This document shows, in pieces, positions 26,766 to 34,971 of a stretch of DNA of 46,973 bases. A model generated the notes under the pieces. That model made no database searches. It was not told the DNA's origin and saw only the letters and a list, made by a program, of their open reading frames with translations. Location of the stretch: assembly GCA_938035945.1 (NCBI GenBank), contig CALHOU010000173.1, positions 1-46,973 of the forward strand, written 5' to 3'. The DNA is from an uncultured Granulosicoccaceae bacterium. GTDB lineage: Bacteria; Pseudomonadota; Gammaproteobacteria; Granulosicoccales; Granulosicoccaceae. Position 1 is the stretch's first letter. Every line of letters begins with the position of its first letter. A program made the position numbers and the translations under genes.

Positions 26766-27914
26766 ATGGCTGAATCGAGCGATACCGAAAGCGAAGAGGC
26801 GATTTTGGATAGCACTATCGACGTTAGTGATAATTTGCCCGAAATCGCTGATTGGCTTCCTGACTTTGCATTACCCTACTGGAACACGATTGCCCAATAC
26901 CCGATTATTGGGGCGTTGGTCATTGCCGCTGTATTCTATATTTTGGCGTTTGTTATTCGCGAGTTTTTGGTGCGCAGTATTGGACGCTTAGCGCGTAATA
27001 CCAGCACAGAACTTGATGATCGCGTATTGGGCGGTTTAAAAAAACCGGTGTTTAACGTGGTTTTTCTTTTTGGTCTGACGCTTGCCGCGCGCGCAGCAGC
27101 GTTGCCGGTAGGTACCGACTTAATCGTAAAAGCGCTGCTGTCTTTGATTGTGGTAATTCTTATTCAATCAACTTTCTTTTTATCCAGCCAATTACTCGAT
27201 GCGCTTGCCCGTAATCATCACCGCTTTCCGGCTGTTGAAGAACGCACCATGCCATTGTTGGATATTATCGCCAAGCTGCTGATAATGTTAATTGGCAGTT
27301 ACAGTTTGCTGATGATTTGGGGCATCAACCCGGTTGGGTGGTTAGCTTCTGCTGGTATTGTTGGCTTAGCGGTTGGTTTTGCTGCTCAAGATACCTTGGC
27401 CAACCTGTTCGCAGGCTTTTTCATTCTAATAGATTCACCGTATAAGCTTGGTGATTATGTGAATCTTGATAGTGGTGAGCGCGGTATGATCACGCACATT
27501 GGTATGCGCAGCACGCGTATGCTAACGCGAGATGATGTAGAGATAACGGTGCCCAACTCTGTAATGGGCAATGCGAAAATCATCAATGAAAGCGGAGGAC
27601 CGCATGAAAAGATGCGCCTTCGAATCGCCGTGGGCGTAGCTTACGGATCAGACGTTCACGAGGTTGAGACGCTCTTAGAATCCATTGCTAAAAACCACGA
27701 TGAAATTTGCGATCATCCAGAGCCGCGTGTGCGTATGCGAGGCTTTGGCGATTCCAGTCTTGACTTTGAACTGCTCGGTTGGATTATCGCACCAGAGCAT
27801 CGGGGTCGCATATCGCATGAAATCAATAAACAAGTCTATGATGCCTTAAATGCAGCCAATATAGAAATTCCGTTTCCAAAGCGCGATTTATACATCAAAG
27901 AAATGCCGCGCTAA
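26766..27914 (+). CDS. MscS-family mechanosensitive channel
   Basis: A 382-residue small-conductance mechanosensitive channel. After an acidic N-terminus of about 45 residues come membrane helices; the pore helix is GWLASAGIVGLAVGFAAQDT with the small-residue packing typical of MscS TM3, then LANLFAGFFILIDSPYKLGDYV leading to the cytoplasmic beta domain (DDVEITVPNSVMGNAKIIN). It opens under hypo-osmotic shock and releases solutes. That fits a genome that imports and catabolises compatible solutes. It is in line with the SDR upstream and the M20 hydrolase 26 bases downstream. Confidence 0.9.
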   Translation: MAESSDTESEEAILDSTIDVSDNLPEIADWLPDFALPYWNTIAQYPIIGALVIAAVFYILAFVIREFLVRSIGRLARNTSTELDDRVLGGLKKPVFNVVFLFGLTLAARAAALPVGTDLIVKALLSLIVVILIQSTFFLSSQLLDALARNHHRFPAVEERTMPLLDIIAKLLIMLIGSYSLLMIWGINPVGWLASAGIVGLAVGFAAQDTLANLFAGFFILIDSPYKLGDYVNLDSGERGMITHIGMRSTRMLTRDDVEITVPNSVMGNAKIINESGGPHEKMRLRIAVGVAYGSDVHEVETLLESIAKNHDEICDHPEPRVRMRGFGDSSLDFELLGWIIAPEHRGRISHEINKQVYDALNAANIEIPFPKRDLYIKEMPR

Positions 27915-27940
27915 CAATAGCGCCTTGGAGCTAACAACGC

Positions 27941-29080
27941 ATGTCAGAGTTTACAAGCAGGCTTACTGAATTACGTCACGATTTTCACCAACACCCAGAA
28001 CTTGGCTTTCAGGAAGAACGCACAAAAGCCATCATCGCCACGCGATTAAAAGAACTGGGTATTGAAGTTCATGAAGGCATTGGCGTAGTCGGTGTACTAA
28101 AAGCCGGTAACGGAAACCGCTCTATAGGCCTAAGAGCCGATATGGACGCACTACCGATCACTGAAACCAGCAAGCACGCTTACACCTCTAACACTGATGG
28201 CGTGATGCATGCCTGCGGCCATGATGGACACACAACTATGTTGTTAGGCGCTGCAGAATTGCTTGCCAAGGATCCACAGTTTGAAGGCACGGTCGTCTTT
28301 ATATTTCAACCCAACGAAGAACACGGTCTGGGCGCCCAAGCGATGATCAACGAAGGCGTGCTTGAGAACTTCCCAATACAGGAAGTTTATGCCATTCATA
28401 ATTTGCCCGGCGCACCAGTGGGGCAACTATCCACGCGACCGGGACAAATTTGCGCCAGTGAAAGTTTGTTTGAAATTAAAATTAAAGGCCAAGGTGGCCA
28501 TGCATCAATGCCGCATGTAGGCGTAGATGCCATCACCGTAGGTGCAGAGTTAGTCACATCGCTACAAACCATCATCGCAAGAAAATTGGCTCCGGGTGCG
28601 GGTGCTGTTGTATCGGTCACTGAATTCATTACCGATGGACAAAGAAACGTGCTGCCGGGTAACGCAACCTTAAAAGGCGATGTTAGAGCCAGATTGCCAG
28701 CAGACCGAGATGCCGTGCGTCGCTTTATGCAACAAATAGTGGATGGCGTTGCCACAACTCACAATGTGCAAATGGACATGTCGTTCAATACTGAGTTCAT
28801 CGAAACCATCAACGCTGAACAGCCAACGGCTGCTGCCGTGGACGTAGGCATCAATAGTGGGCTAGAAACCATTGTCAATCGCCCTGCCATGAGTTTTTCT
28901 GAAGATTTTGCTCACTTCAGTGCGGCGGTCCCGGGCTGTTTTCTATTATTGGGCAATGGTGAAACGGGTGCGCATGGTCAACCCTTACATGCATCTGACT
29001 ATGACTTTAACGATGAACTTCTGCCAATAGGAGCACACTACTGGGTGGACTTAGTACGAGCCCGCTTACCCGTGCTTTAA
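27941..29080 (+). CDS. M20 amidohydrolase (hippurate hydrolase/N-acyl amino acid type)
   Basis: A 379-residue M20D-type metallohydrolase. N-terminal HDFHQHPELGFQEE; metal-binding ACGHDGH with C92 and H94; catalytic E126-E127 (NEEHGLG); H153 (YAIHNLPG); a final LHASDYDFND. These are the marks of the hippurate hydrolase/IAA-amino acid hydrolase group, which cleave N-acyl amino acids. A dimerisation lid domain lies at about 180-290 (IKGQGGHASMPHVGVDAI). The gene ends tail-to-tail with, and overlapping by 4 bases, the phosphatase-like gene on the other strand. Substrate unknown. Confidence 0.88.
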   Translation: MSEFTSRLTELRHDFHQHPELGFQEERTKAIIATRLKELGIEVHEGIGVVGVLKAGNGNRSIGLRADMDALPITETSKHAYTSNTDGVMHACGHDGHTTMLLGAAELLAKDPQFEGTVVFIFQPNEEHGLGAQAMINEGVLENFPIQEVYAIHNLPGAPVGQLSTRPGQICASESLFEIKIKGQGGHASMPHVGVDAITVGAELVTSLQTIIARKLAPGAGAVVSVTEFITDGQRNVLPGNATLKGDVRARLPADRDAVRRFMQQIVDGVATTHNVQMDMSFNTEFIETINAEQPTAAAVDVGINSGLETIVNRPAMSFSEDFAHFSAAVPGCFLLLGNGETGAHGQPLHASDYDFNDELLPIGAHYWVDLVRARLPVL

Positions 29081-29913
29081 CTAAGGAAACTGCCGTCTTT
29101 CATGGTGTGTGGAATTTCCACGTTTAAGCGTGATAGAACGGTCGGAGCAATTTGGGTAAGCATGAGCAATTGATCTACCGATGGACCTTGTGCCTCACCA
29201 AAATAATACAAGGCTGCATCTTGTTGATCTTCACCACGCCCGCCATGGTGCCCACGCTCCGACTGACCGTGATCAGCGGTAACGATAATTTCATAGCCTT
29301 GATCTCGCCACCGCGTTATATACGGCGCAAGTTGAGCATCAAGCAGAAAACACGCATCATCCATTTCCTCACAATCGTGTTTGAATCGATGCCCCATACT
29401 ATCCAAGGTACACGTGTGTAGTAGTCCGTAGTGAATGTTATGCCTATCAATCAGCAAACTCAGGGTGGCAAACAAATCCGCATCGCACGGCGTCATTTGA
29501 TTCTTCATGCCATAGCCGGTCATCGAATGGAAGCGACCATGATTAATGCTTAAACTGTTTGGCTCATCGTATTCGATATCCGTAATTGGGTTAAACGGTG
29601 CACGATTAAAAAATTCAGACCAAAACGAATGCGTAACAGCAGCGGTCACGCCACCGGCTTGCCGGGTTTGCGAAAAGATATCAGGCATATCGATTCGAAA
29701 CACATTATCGTTACCCGTTGAACCATGCACGACAGGATTTACACCCGTATGAATTGACGCGTAACACGAGGCTGACGTTGATGGCAAAGGCGCTCTGATT
29801 CTCCAAACCTGAGCATCGCTTGAATCTACCCATGCCTCTAAGTTACCGAACAGGCTACGCCAATTTCGCCACGGAACACCATCAATTATTAACAGTAATA
29901 GTTTTTTTTGCAT
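29077..29913 (-). CDS. Alkaline-phosphatase-superfamily hydrolase (NPP/phosphodiesterase-like)
   Basis: A 278-residue protein from the ATG at 29913; an in-frame TTG at 29967 would add 18 poorly conserved residues. Metal and active-site marks of the nucleotide pyrophosphatase/phosphodiesterase branch are visible: IIDG at residues 9-12, a nucleophile region PSTSASCYASIHTG with S47 in the position of the catalytic Thr, DSMGHRFKH and VTADHGQSERGHHGG. No signal peptide is obvious. It is the last gene of the seven-gene operon, 64 bases after choline-sulfatase, so a phosphocholine- or phospho-osmolyte-directed activity is a reasonable guess, but nothing in the sequence fixes the substrate. Confidence 0.78.
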   Translation of the reverse strand: MQKKLLLLIIDGVPWRNWRSLFGNLEAWVDSSDAQVWRIRAPLPSTSASCYASIHTGVNPVVHGSTGNDNVFRIDMPDIFSQTRQAGGVTAAVTHSFWSEFFNRAPFNPITDIEYDEPNSLSINHGRFHSMTGYGMKNQMTPCDADLFATLSLLIDRHNIHYGLLHTCTLDSMGHRFKHDCEEMDDACFLLDAQLAPYITRWRDQGYEIIVTADHGQSERGHHGGRGEDQQDAALYYFGEAQGPSVDQLLMLTQIAPTVLSRLNVEIPHTMKDGSFLS

Positions 29914-29977
29914 CGCTAAATCTACTCGCCTGAGTTTGCACTTGGGCTCTTTTTCCGCTTGTACCAATCAACCCAAA

Positions 29978-31513
29978 TTAAGAATCGTCAAATTTAGGAT
30001 AGCGTGATTTACTCGCCATTACTGTCCACTCGATATGATTTCGCACAAATTCTTGCGATGCATCTCGTGGAGGTTGGTAGTCCCAAGATATTAGCTTTCC
30101 CTGTTGCATGGCTAAATGCACAGCGCGCCGTTGACGTTGTGTAGCTAATACGTCTTCACGGATTTTTTCGCTGTCCCACTTTTGCTTTACCTCACTGGAG
30201 AAAGCATTTTCAATTTGTGCATAGTCTGCATGACTTGCCAAATTCCTTCTTTCCATTGGGTCGTTCACTACATCATATAATTGCGCTGGATCCACATCAC
30301 AATGAATGTATTTAAAGTTGTCTCGACGAATCATAAAGATAGGATGGCTTGCACACTCGGCACAATACTCTGCAAACGCAACACCGGTAAAATGATTGCG
30401 TTGATCGTTAGATGCCGAATCAGACAATACTGGCCACAAAGACTGTCCATCCAAGCTTGAATCGAAGGATGAATCCAAGCAATTGTGTTTACTCGCTGCT
30501 TCTACCAACGTTGGGTAAATGTCAACCAGTGAAACCGGAGCAGTGCAATTATCATGACGCACGTCCGGCCCAGCAATAACAAGCGGTACACGTGCTGAGT
30601 GTTCAAAAAAATTCATCTTGTACCAAAGCCCGCGCTCACCAAGCATGTCGCCATGATCAGATGTCACAATGATTATTGTGTTGTCATAGTGGTCCCCCTC
30701 TTTAAGCGCTTTCACTATTTCACCAACTTTGCTGTCAAAGTAACTGACATTAGCGTAGTAAGCATGGCGAGCAGTTTTTATTTGTGCATCCGTAACTCTA
30801 TCAACATCTGCTTTTATACCCACCCGCAATCTTTGCGTGTGTGGGTCTTCCGCCACATCAGTTGCCGGCAAATCAATAGCGTTGTCATCATATAAGTTCC
30901 ACCATTCTGGACGCGCTATATACGGATCGTGTGGGTGAATAAAACTAACAACCATCGCGAAGGGGTGAGTGTCTTCCATGGCGTATTGCATGATGCGGCG
31001 CCGTGCAAAAAAAGCTGTCTCTTCATCATATTCGTATTGGAATGTGCTGGCAGCTACACCAGCTTCTTTAACTGCATCCATGTTGTGATACCACTTATCG
31101 ATTCGCTCGTCTGGCTCCTCCCAGTCTGGCGTCCAGGCATGATCAGCTGGGTAAATATCAGTGGTTAGTCGCTCTTCAAAACCGTGCAGCTGATCAGGGC
31201 CAACGAAATGCATTTTGCCCGATAAGCATGTTCGATAACCTTGCTGACGCAACGCGTGCGCGAAAGTGGGAATCGATGCTTTGAATTCACTGCCGTTGTC
31301 GTAACCCGCAATGTTTGAAATCAATTGTCCGGACATAAACGAGAAACGTGACGGTGCACAAAGTGGCGCGTTGCAATACGCTGCATCGAAACGCATCCCT
31401 TCATCAGCCAGTTTATCGATGTTGGGAGTTTTAACTAAATGGTGGCCATACGTTCCACAATATTGGGGCGATAACTGATCAGCCATGATCACAACAATGT
31501 TAGGTGCACTCAT
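29978..31513 (-). CDS. betC: Choline-sulfatase
   Basis: A 511-residue type I sulfatase: choline-O-sulfate to choline plus sulfate. The formylglycine motif is C52-A-P-S-R, preceded by the N-terminal metal site IMADQ. Long stretches agree with Sinorhizobium BetC as I remember it: FVGPDQLHGFEERLTTDIYP, SFIHPHDPY, SDHGDMLGERGLWYKMNFFE, and a C-terminal RNH...SRYP. That C-terminus is characteristic of choline-sulfatases rather than arylsulfatases. Its ATG overlaps the stop of the carnitine-dehydrogenase-like gene by 4 bases (ATGA). Choline-O-sulfate is an osmolyte of algae, fungi and marine plants. A formylglycine-generating enzyme must be supplied from outside the window. Confidence 0.9.
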   Translation of the reverse strand: MSAPNIVVIMADQLSPQYCGTYGHHLVKTPNIDKLADEGMRFDAAYCNAPLCAPSRFSFMSGQLISNIAGYDNGSEFKASIPTFAHALRQQGYRTCLSGKMHFVGPDQLHGFEERLTTDIYPADHAWTPDWEEPDERIDKWYHNMDAVKEAGVAASTFQYEYDEETAFFARRRIMQYAMEDTHPFAMVVSFIHPHDPYIARPEWWNLYDDNAIDLPATDVAEDPHTQRLRVGIKADVDRVTDAQIKTARHAYYANVSYFDSKVGEIVKALKEGDHYDNTIIIVTSDHGDMLGERGLWYKMNFFEHSARVPLVIAGPDVRHDNCTAPVSLVDIYPTLVEAASKHNCLDSSFDSSLDGQSLWPVLSDSASNDQRNHFTGVAFAEYCAECASHPIFMIRRDNFKYIHCDVDPAQLYDVVNDPMERRNLASHADYAQIENAFSSEVKQKWDSEKIREDVLATQRQRRAVHLAMQQGKLISWDYQPPRDASQEFVRNHIEWTVMASKSRYPKFDDS

Positions 31514-32451
31514 GAGTCGTTACGCTTCCGAATCGGCAGCATGGCTTCTAACATGGCAACGATAAGTGCATCGCGCTGCTGTGAGAGCTCGTCGGTCGAT
31601 GCGTCTCCAGCTTCGTCGTTTACACCTGAAACTAATAGTGCAGCACCTGCTTCATCCAAACGTGGCGTTCCAAGGTCATCCCACCATGTATTAAAGCTGT
31701 CGGTATAACGTTGACAAAATTCGCTCATACCGCCAGGCCCTGCCCCTAAGTGAAACAGCATATTCGGCCCCATAGCCGCCCAGCGTAGCCCGGGACCTGC
31801 CCACATGGCTTTATCCACATCCTCGACACTGGCCACACCTTCTTTGACTAAATGCAAGGCTTCGCGCCAAACAGCGGCTTGCAATCGATTCGCAACGTGA
31901 CCAGGACGCTCTTTGTTGACACGTATTGTAATTTTACCAATCGATTGATAGAACTGTTCAGCTGACACGACGGCTGAGTTATCAGTTTTCTCGTTACCCA
32001 TAACTTCTACCAACGGTATTAAATGAGGTGGGTTAAAGGGGTGCCCTAGTACGAACCGATTTGGATTGTCCCAACCGACTTGCATTTGACTCAAGGTTAA
32101 TCCAGAGGCGGAACTGGCGATTACACAATCTTCTTGTAAATGTTTTTCGATAAGTGCGAAGAGCTCGTGCTTCACCGGTAAACGCTCCGGCACACTTTCT
32201 TGTATAAACGCAGCACCTTGTACCGCTTCAACAGGTGTGCTGAAAAAGTTGAGTGCGTCAGGATTAGCGTTATCGGTGAGGCCTAATTTTTCGAGCGTGG
32301 GCCATGCCGATGCGATGTAATCCCTGACTGTTTTTTCGCAATCAGCCGAAGGGTCGTACACAGCAACGCTATAGCCCGCAGCGAGAAACAATGATGTCCA
32401 ACTCGCACCGATAACACCTGCACCTAAAACAGCTGTGTGTGTCGTACTCAT
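31510..32451 (-). CDS. L-carnitine dehydrogenase-like 3-hydroxyacyl-CoA dehydrogenase family enzyme
   Basis: A 313-residue protein from the ATG at 32451 (the frame extends to 32514 without conserved residues). NAD-binding VLGAGVIGASWTSLFLAAG at the N-terminus; catalytic-region GHPFNPPHLIPLVEV with the family's His; and GHVANRLQAAVWREALHLV. This is the lambda-crystallin/L-carnitine dehydrogenase branch: L-carnitine to 3-dehydrocarnitine. A DUF849 cleavage enzyme two genes upstream is the known next step in carnitine breakdown, which strengthens the call. It sits 2 bases after the SDR and overlaps betC by 4. Confidence 0.78.
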   Translation of the reverse strand: MSTTHTAVLGAGVIGASWTSLFLAAGYSVAVYDPSADCEKTVRDYIASAWPTLEKLGLTDNANPDALNFFSTPVEAVQGAAFIQESVPERLPVKHELFALIEKHLQEDCVIASSASGLTLSQMQVGWDNPNRFVLGHPFNPPHLIPLVEVMGNEKTDNSAVVSAEQFYQSIGKITIRVNKERPGHVANRLQAAVWREALHLVKEGVASVEDVDKAMWAGPGLRWAAMGPNMLFHLGAGPGGMSEFCQRYTDSFNTWWDDLGTPRLDEAGAALLVSGVNDEAGDASTDELSQQRDALIVAMLEAMLPIRKRNDS

Positions 32452-32453
32452 AA

Positions 32454-33212
32454 TCAGAATAGTCCAGGTTGTAGTGGAGAAGCGGCCGTCATGCCACCGT
32501 CGATGGTAATACACTCACCGGAAATATAGTGTGATTGGTCTGATGCGAGAAAGCTGACTAAATCAGCGATGTCGGAAGGTTTGCCAAATCGACCAACTGG
32601 GTGGCGTGACAATGCATCTTTTTTGGCGGCTTCCGGGTTATTGGCCAAGGCAAAAGCATCGTCTGCCATCGCTGTCATTATCCAGCCAGGTTGTATAGCA
32701 TTACAACGAACATTAGGACCATGATCTACCGCAATAGAGCGTGTTAATCCATGCACGAATGCTTTCGACGCATTGTATAAAGCCATAGACGGGTCTGAGA
32801 CATTTCCGGAAATAGAACCGATATTGATGATATTACCGGTTCGCTTTTGCATTGACGGCAAGCATGCACGACTCATATTAAAGACCCCACGGCAATTAAC
32901 GCCCACCACCAAATCCCAATCTTCATCGCTACTTTGCTCAACCGTTTTTTCAACTTGGACCCCCGCATTGTTCACCAGCAAAATAACCGGGCCTAACTCA
33001 GCTTCGGCCCTCTCAACAATATTTTTGGCATCGCCTGCCTTGGAGACGTCTGCTTGAAGCCAGCACACCTTTGCAGGCATGGCATCAGGTCGTTCGCTTC
33101 GGCCACAACTTAAAACCTGATACCCGTCATCAAGCAAGCGCTCAACAATGGACAAACCGATACCACGTCCACCACCAGTAACGATGGCTACTTTATTTGC
33201 AGATGATTTCAT
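32454..33212 (-). CDS. Short-chain dehydrogenase/reductase (3-hydroxybutyrate dehydrogenase-like)
   Basis: A 252-residue classical SDR. The ATG at 33212 is chosen over a TTG at 33227. TGGGRGIG cofactor loop near residues 12-19, NNAG, the catalytic Ser in NIGSIS, YNASK (catalytic Tyr and Lys) and QPGWIMTAM; ends ISGECITIDGGM. Within this operon it probably oxidises a secondary alcohol of the same substrate family. D-carnitine dehydrogenases are SDRs, so one of the two SDRs may act on the D-isomer; that is inference. Confidence 0.85.
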   Translation of the reverse strand: MKSSANKVAIVTGGGRGIGLSIVERLLDDGYQVLSCGRSERPDAMPAKVCWLQADVSKAGDAKNIVERAEAELGPVILLVNNAGVQVEKTVEQSSDEDWDLVVGVNCRGVFNMSRACLPSMQKRTGNIINIGSISGNVSDPSMALYNASKAFVHGLTRSIAVDHGPNVRCNAIQPGWIMTAMADDAFALANNPEAAKKDALSRHPVGRFGKPSDIADLVSFLASDQSHYISGECITIDGGMTAASPLQPGLF

Positions 33213-33236
33213 TTCGGAGGCAAACAATAGCGCTGG

Positions 33237-34169
33237 TTAGAATTTAACTTGATCGTTACCCTTAAGATCGAGCCGCGCACGCGCCTCAGCAGGGGTTGCG
33301 ACTTGTAATCCTAAGTTTTCGATAATCGAACGAATCTTTAAAACTTGTTCGGCGTTAGACGTTGCCAACTGCTTTGGCCCAATGTACAAACTATCTTCTA
33401 AGCCCACACGCAAGTTCCCACCCAACATGGCCGATTGAGTGGCAAAGGGCATTTGATTTCTACCTGCTGCTAAGACTGACCATTCATAGTTCTCTTCGCC
33501 AAACAGCTTATTAGCGATGTTGTGCATATGCATAAGGTTATCCAGATCTGCACCAGCACCACCGAGAATGCCAAACACCATTTGAATAAAGAACGGAGGT
33601 TTGATCAGACCTTTATCGACAAACCACTTAACGTTATACAGGTGGCCTAAGTCGTAACATTCAAACTCAAAACGGGTGCCATGCCCTTCGCCCAGAGTTT
33701 TCAACGCATATTCTATTGTTTTAAAGGTATTTGGGAAAATGAAATCTTTGGTCATCTCCAAGAATTCAGGTTCCCAATCGTGTTTCCATTCTGAGTACTT
33801 TTCCAACATAGGGAAAATACCAAAATTCATCGACCCCATATTAAGCGAGGCCATTTCAGGACTCGCGGTTGTTGCCGCTTTTAACCGCTCGTCCATGGTC
33901 ATACCCAATCCGCCACCGGTGGATATATTCACAACAGCATCGGTTGCTTGCTTAATAACCGGTAAAAACTCCATAAAGGTTTCAGGGCGAGGATCGGGCT
34001 TGCCAGTTTGGGGATCGCGCGCGTGCAAGTGGATGATCGATGCACCGGCTTCAGCAGCATCAATGGATGCCTTCCAAATTTCTTGCGGCGTTATTGGTAA
34101 ATGTGGCGACATGGTTGGGGTATGAATACCACCAGTGGGCGCACAGGTAATAATGACCGACTTTGCCAT
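33237..34169 (-). CDS. Beta-keto acid cleavage enzyme (BKACE, DUF849 family)
   Basis: A 310-residue member of the family that converts a beta-keto acid plus acetyl-CoA to acetoacetate plus a new CoA thioester. Metal-binding HLHARD with H47 and H49; N-terminal IITCAPTGGIHTPTMSPHLP; STGGG near residue 83; LEDSLYIGP late. The carnitine-pathway member cleaves 3-dehydrocarnitine to acetoacetate and betainyl-CoA. The carnitine-dehydrogenase-like gene two positions downstream makes that assignment likely. A betainyl-CoA thioesterase is not seen in the window. The start has a strong AGGAG that overlaps the stop of the preceding SDR. Confidence 0.85.
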   Translation of the reverse strand: MAKSVIITCAPTGGIHTPTMSPHLPITPQEIWKASIDAAEAGASIIHLHARDPQTGKPDPRPETFMEFLPVIKQATDAVVNISTGGGLGMTMDERLKAATTASPEMASLNMGSMNFGIFPMLEKYSEWKHDWEPEFLEMTKDFIFPNTFKTIEYALKTLGEGHGTRFEFECYDLGHLYNVKWFVDKGLIKPPFFIQMVFGILGGAGADLDNLMHMHNIANKLFGEENYEWSVLAAGRNQMPFATQSAMLGGNLRVGLEDSLYIGPKQLATSNAEQVLKIRSIIENLGLQVATPAEARARLDLKGNDQVKF

Positions 34170-34179
34170 ACCGACACTC

Positions 34180-34971
34180 CTATAATTTCATTTGTTGGAC
34201 TTGCGCGGATAATCCACCATCAAGCACCCATAGCTGACCCGATGCGTAACGCGCTTCATCGGATGCTAGCCAGTTAACCAAATTGGCCACATCTTCTGGT
34301 GTTCCATACGTACGCATCGGATGCACGTCACGAACCGCTTGTTGCAAAGATTCGATATCGCCTCCGTCTCCACCAGAACCCTCGCCATTGAAAAAACTTT
34401 GCAGCATGGGTGTATCGATATAACCCGGGCATATTGCATTTACCCGAATGCCTTCTGGCCCATGATCACATGCCATGGCTTTGGTTAAGGCATGCACGGC
34501 TCCCTTGCTCGCACAATAAGCAGCAAGACCAGGGTCGGCGATAAAGCCATCGTAGGACCCAAAATTAATAATCGATGCGCTTATCGTGTCGGTAACAGCG
34601 TTTCGCAATAATGGTAACGCGTACTTGCACGTTAAGAACGTGCCCGTCACGTTTACTGCGAAACTACGATTCCACTCACCCAGAGTGGTTTCTTCAATCG
34701 TTTTTTCGATCTCTATTCCAGCCGCATTGATCAGAATATCCAATTTCCCATCAATGCTTTTAATCTCATCCATCATGGCTATAACACTTTCTTCAGATGT
34801 CACGTCCAATTGCATATAGGTGCCACCGGTCGCGGCATCAGTAAACGATCCTTGTTGTGATAGGTCCGCCGCATACACTCGCGCGCCTTCACTCATCAGC
34901 CGCTCACATATAGCTCGTCCTATGCCCCCACAACCGCCAGTAACGACCGCAACCTTTTTCCGCAACTTCAT
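34180..34971 (-). CDS. Short-chain dehydrogenase/reductase
   Basis: A 263-residue classical SDR: TGGCGGIG near residues 11-18, INAAG, NFGS, YCASK with the catalytic Tyr/Lys, CPGYIDTPM and GQLWVLDGG. It has an unusual Gly-rich insert (GEGSGGDGGD) in the substrate lid, close to where specificity is set. Its ATG overlaps the Rieske stop (ATGA, 4 bases) and its own stop overlaps the ribosome-binding site of the BKACE gene. Probably oxidises a hydroxylated intermediate; the exact step is unknown. Confidence 0.85.
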   Translation of the reverse strand: MKLRKKVAVVTGGCGGIGRAICERLMSEGARVYAADLSQQGSFTDAATGGTYMQLDVTSEESVIAMMDEIKSIDGKLDILINAAGIEIEKTIEETTLGEWNRSFAVNVTGTFLTCKYALPLLRNAVTDTISASIINFGSYDGFIADPGLAAYCASKGAVHALTKAMACDHGPEGIRVNAICPGYIDTPMLQSFFNGEGSGGDGGDIESLQQAVRDVHPMRTYGTPEDVANLVNWLASDEARYASGQLWVLDGGLSAQVQQMKL

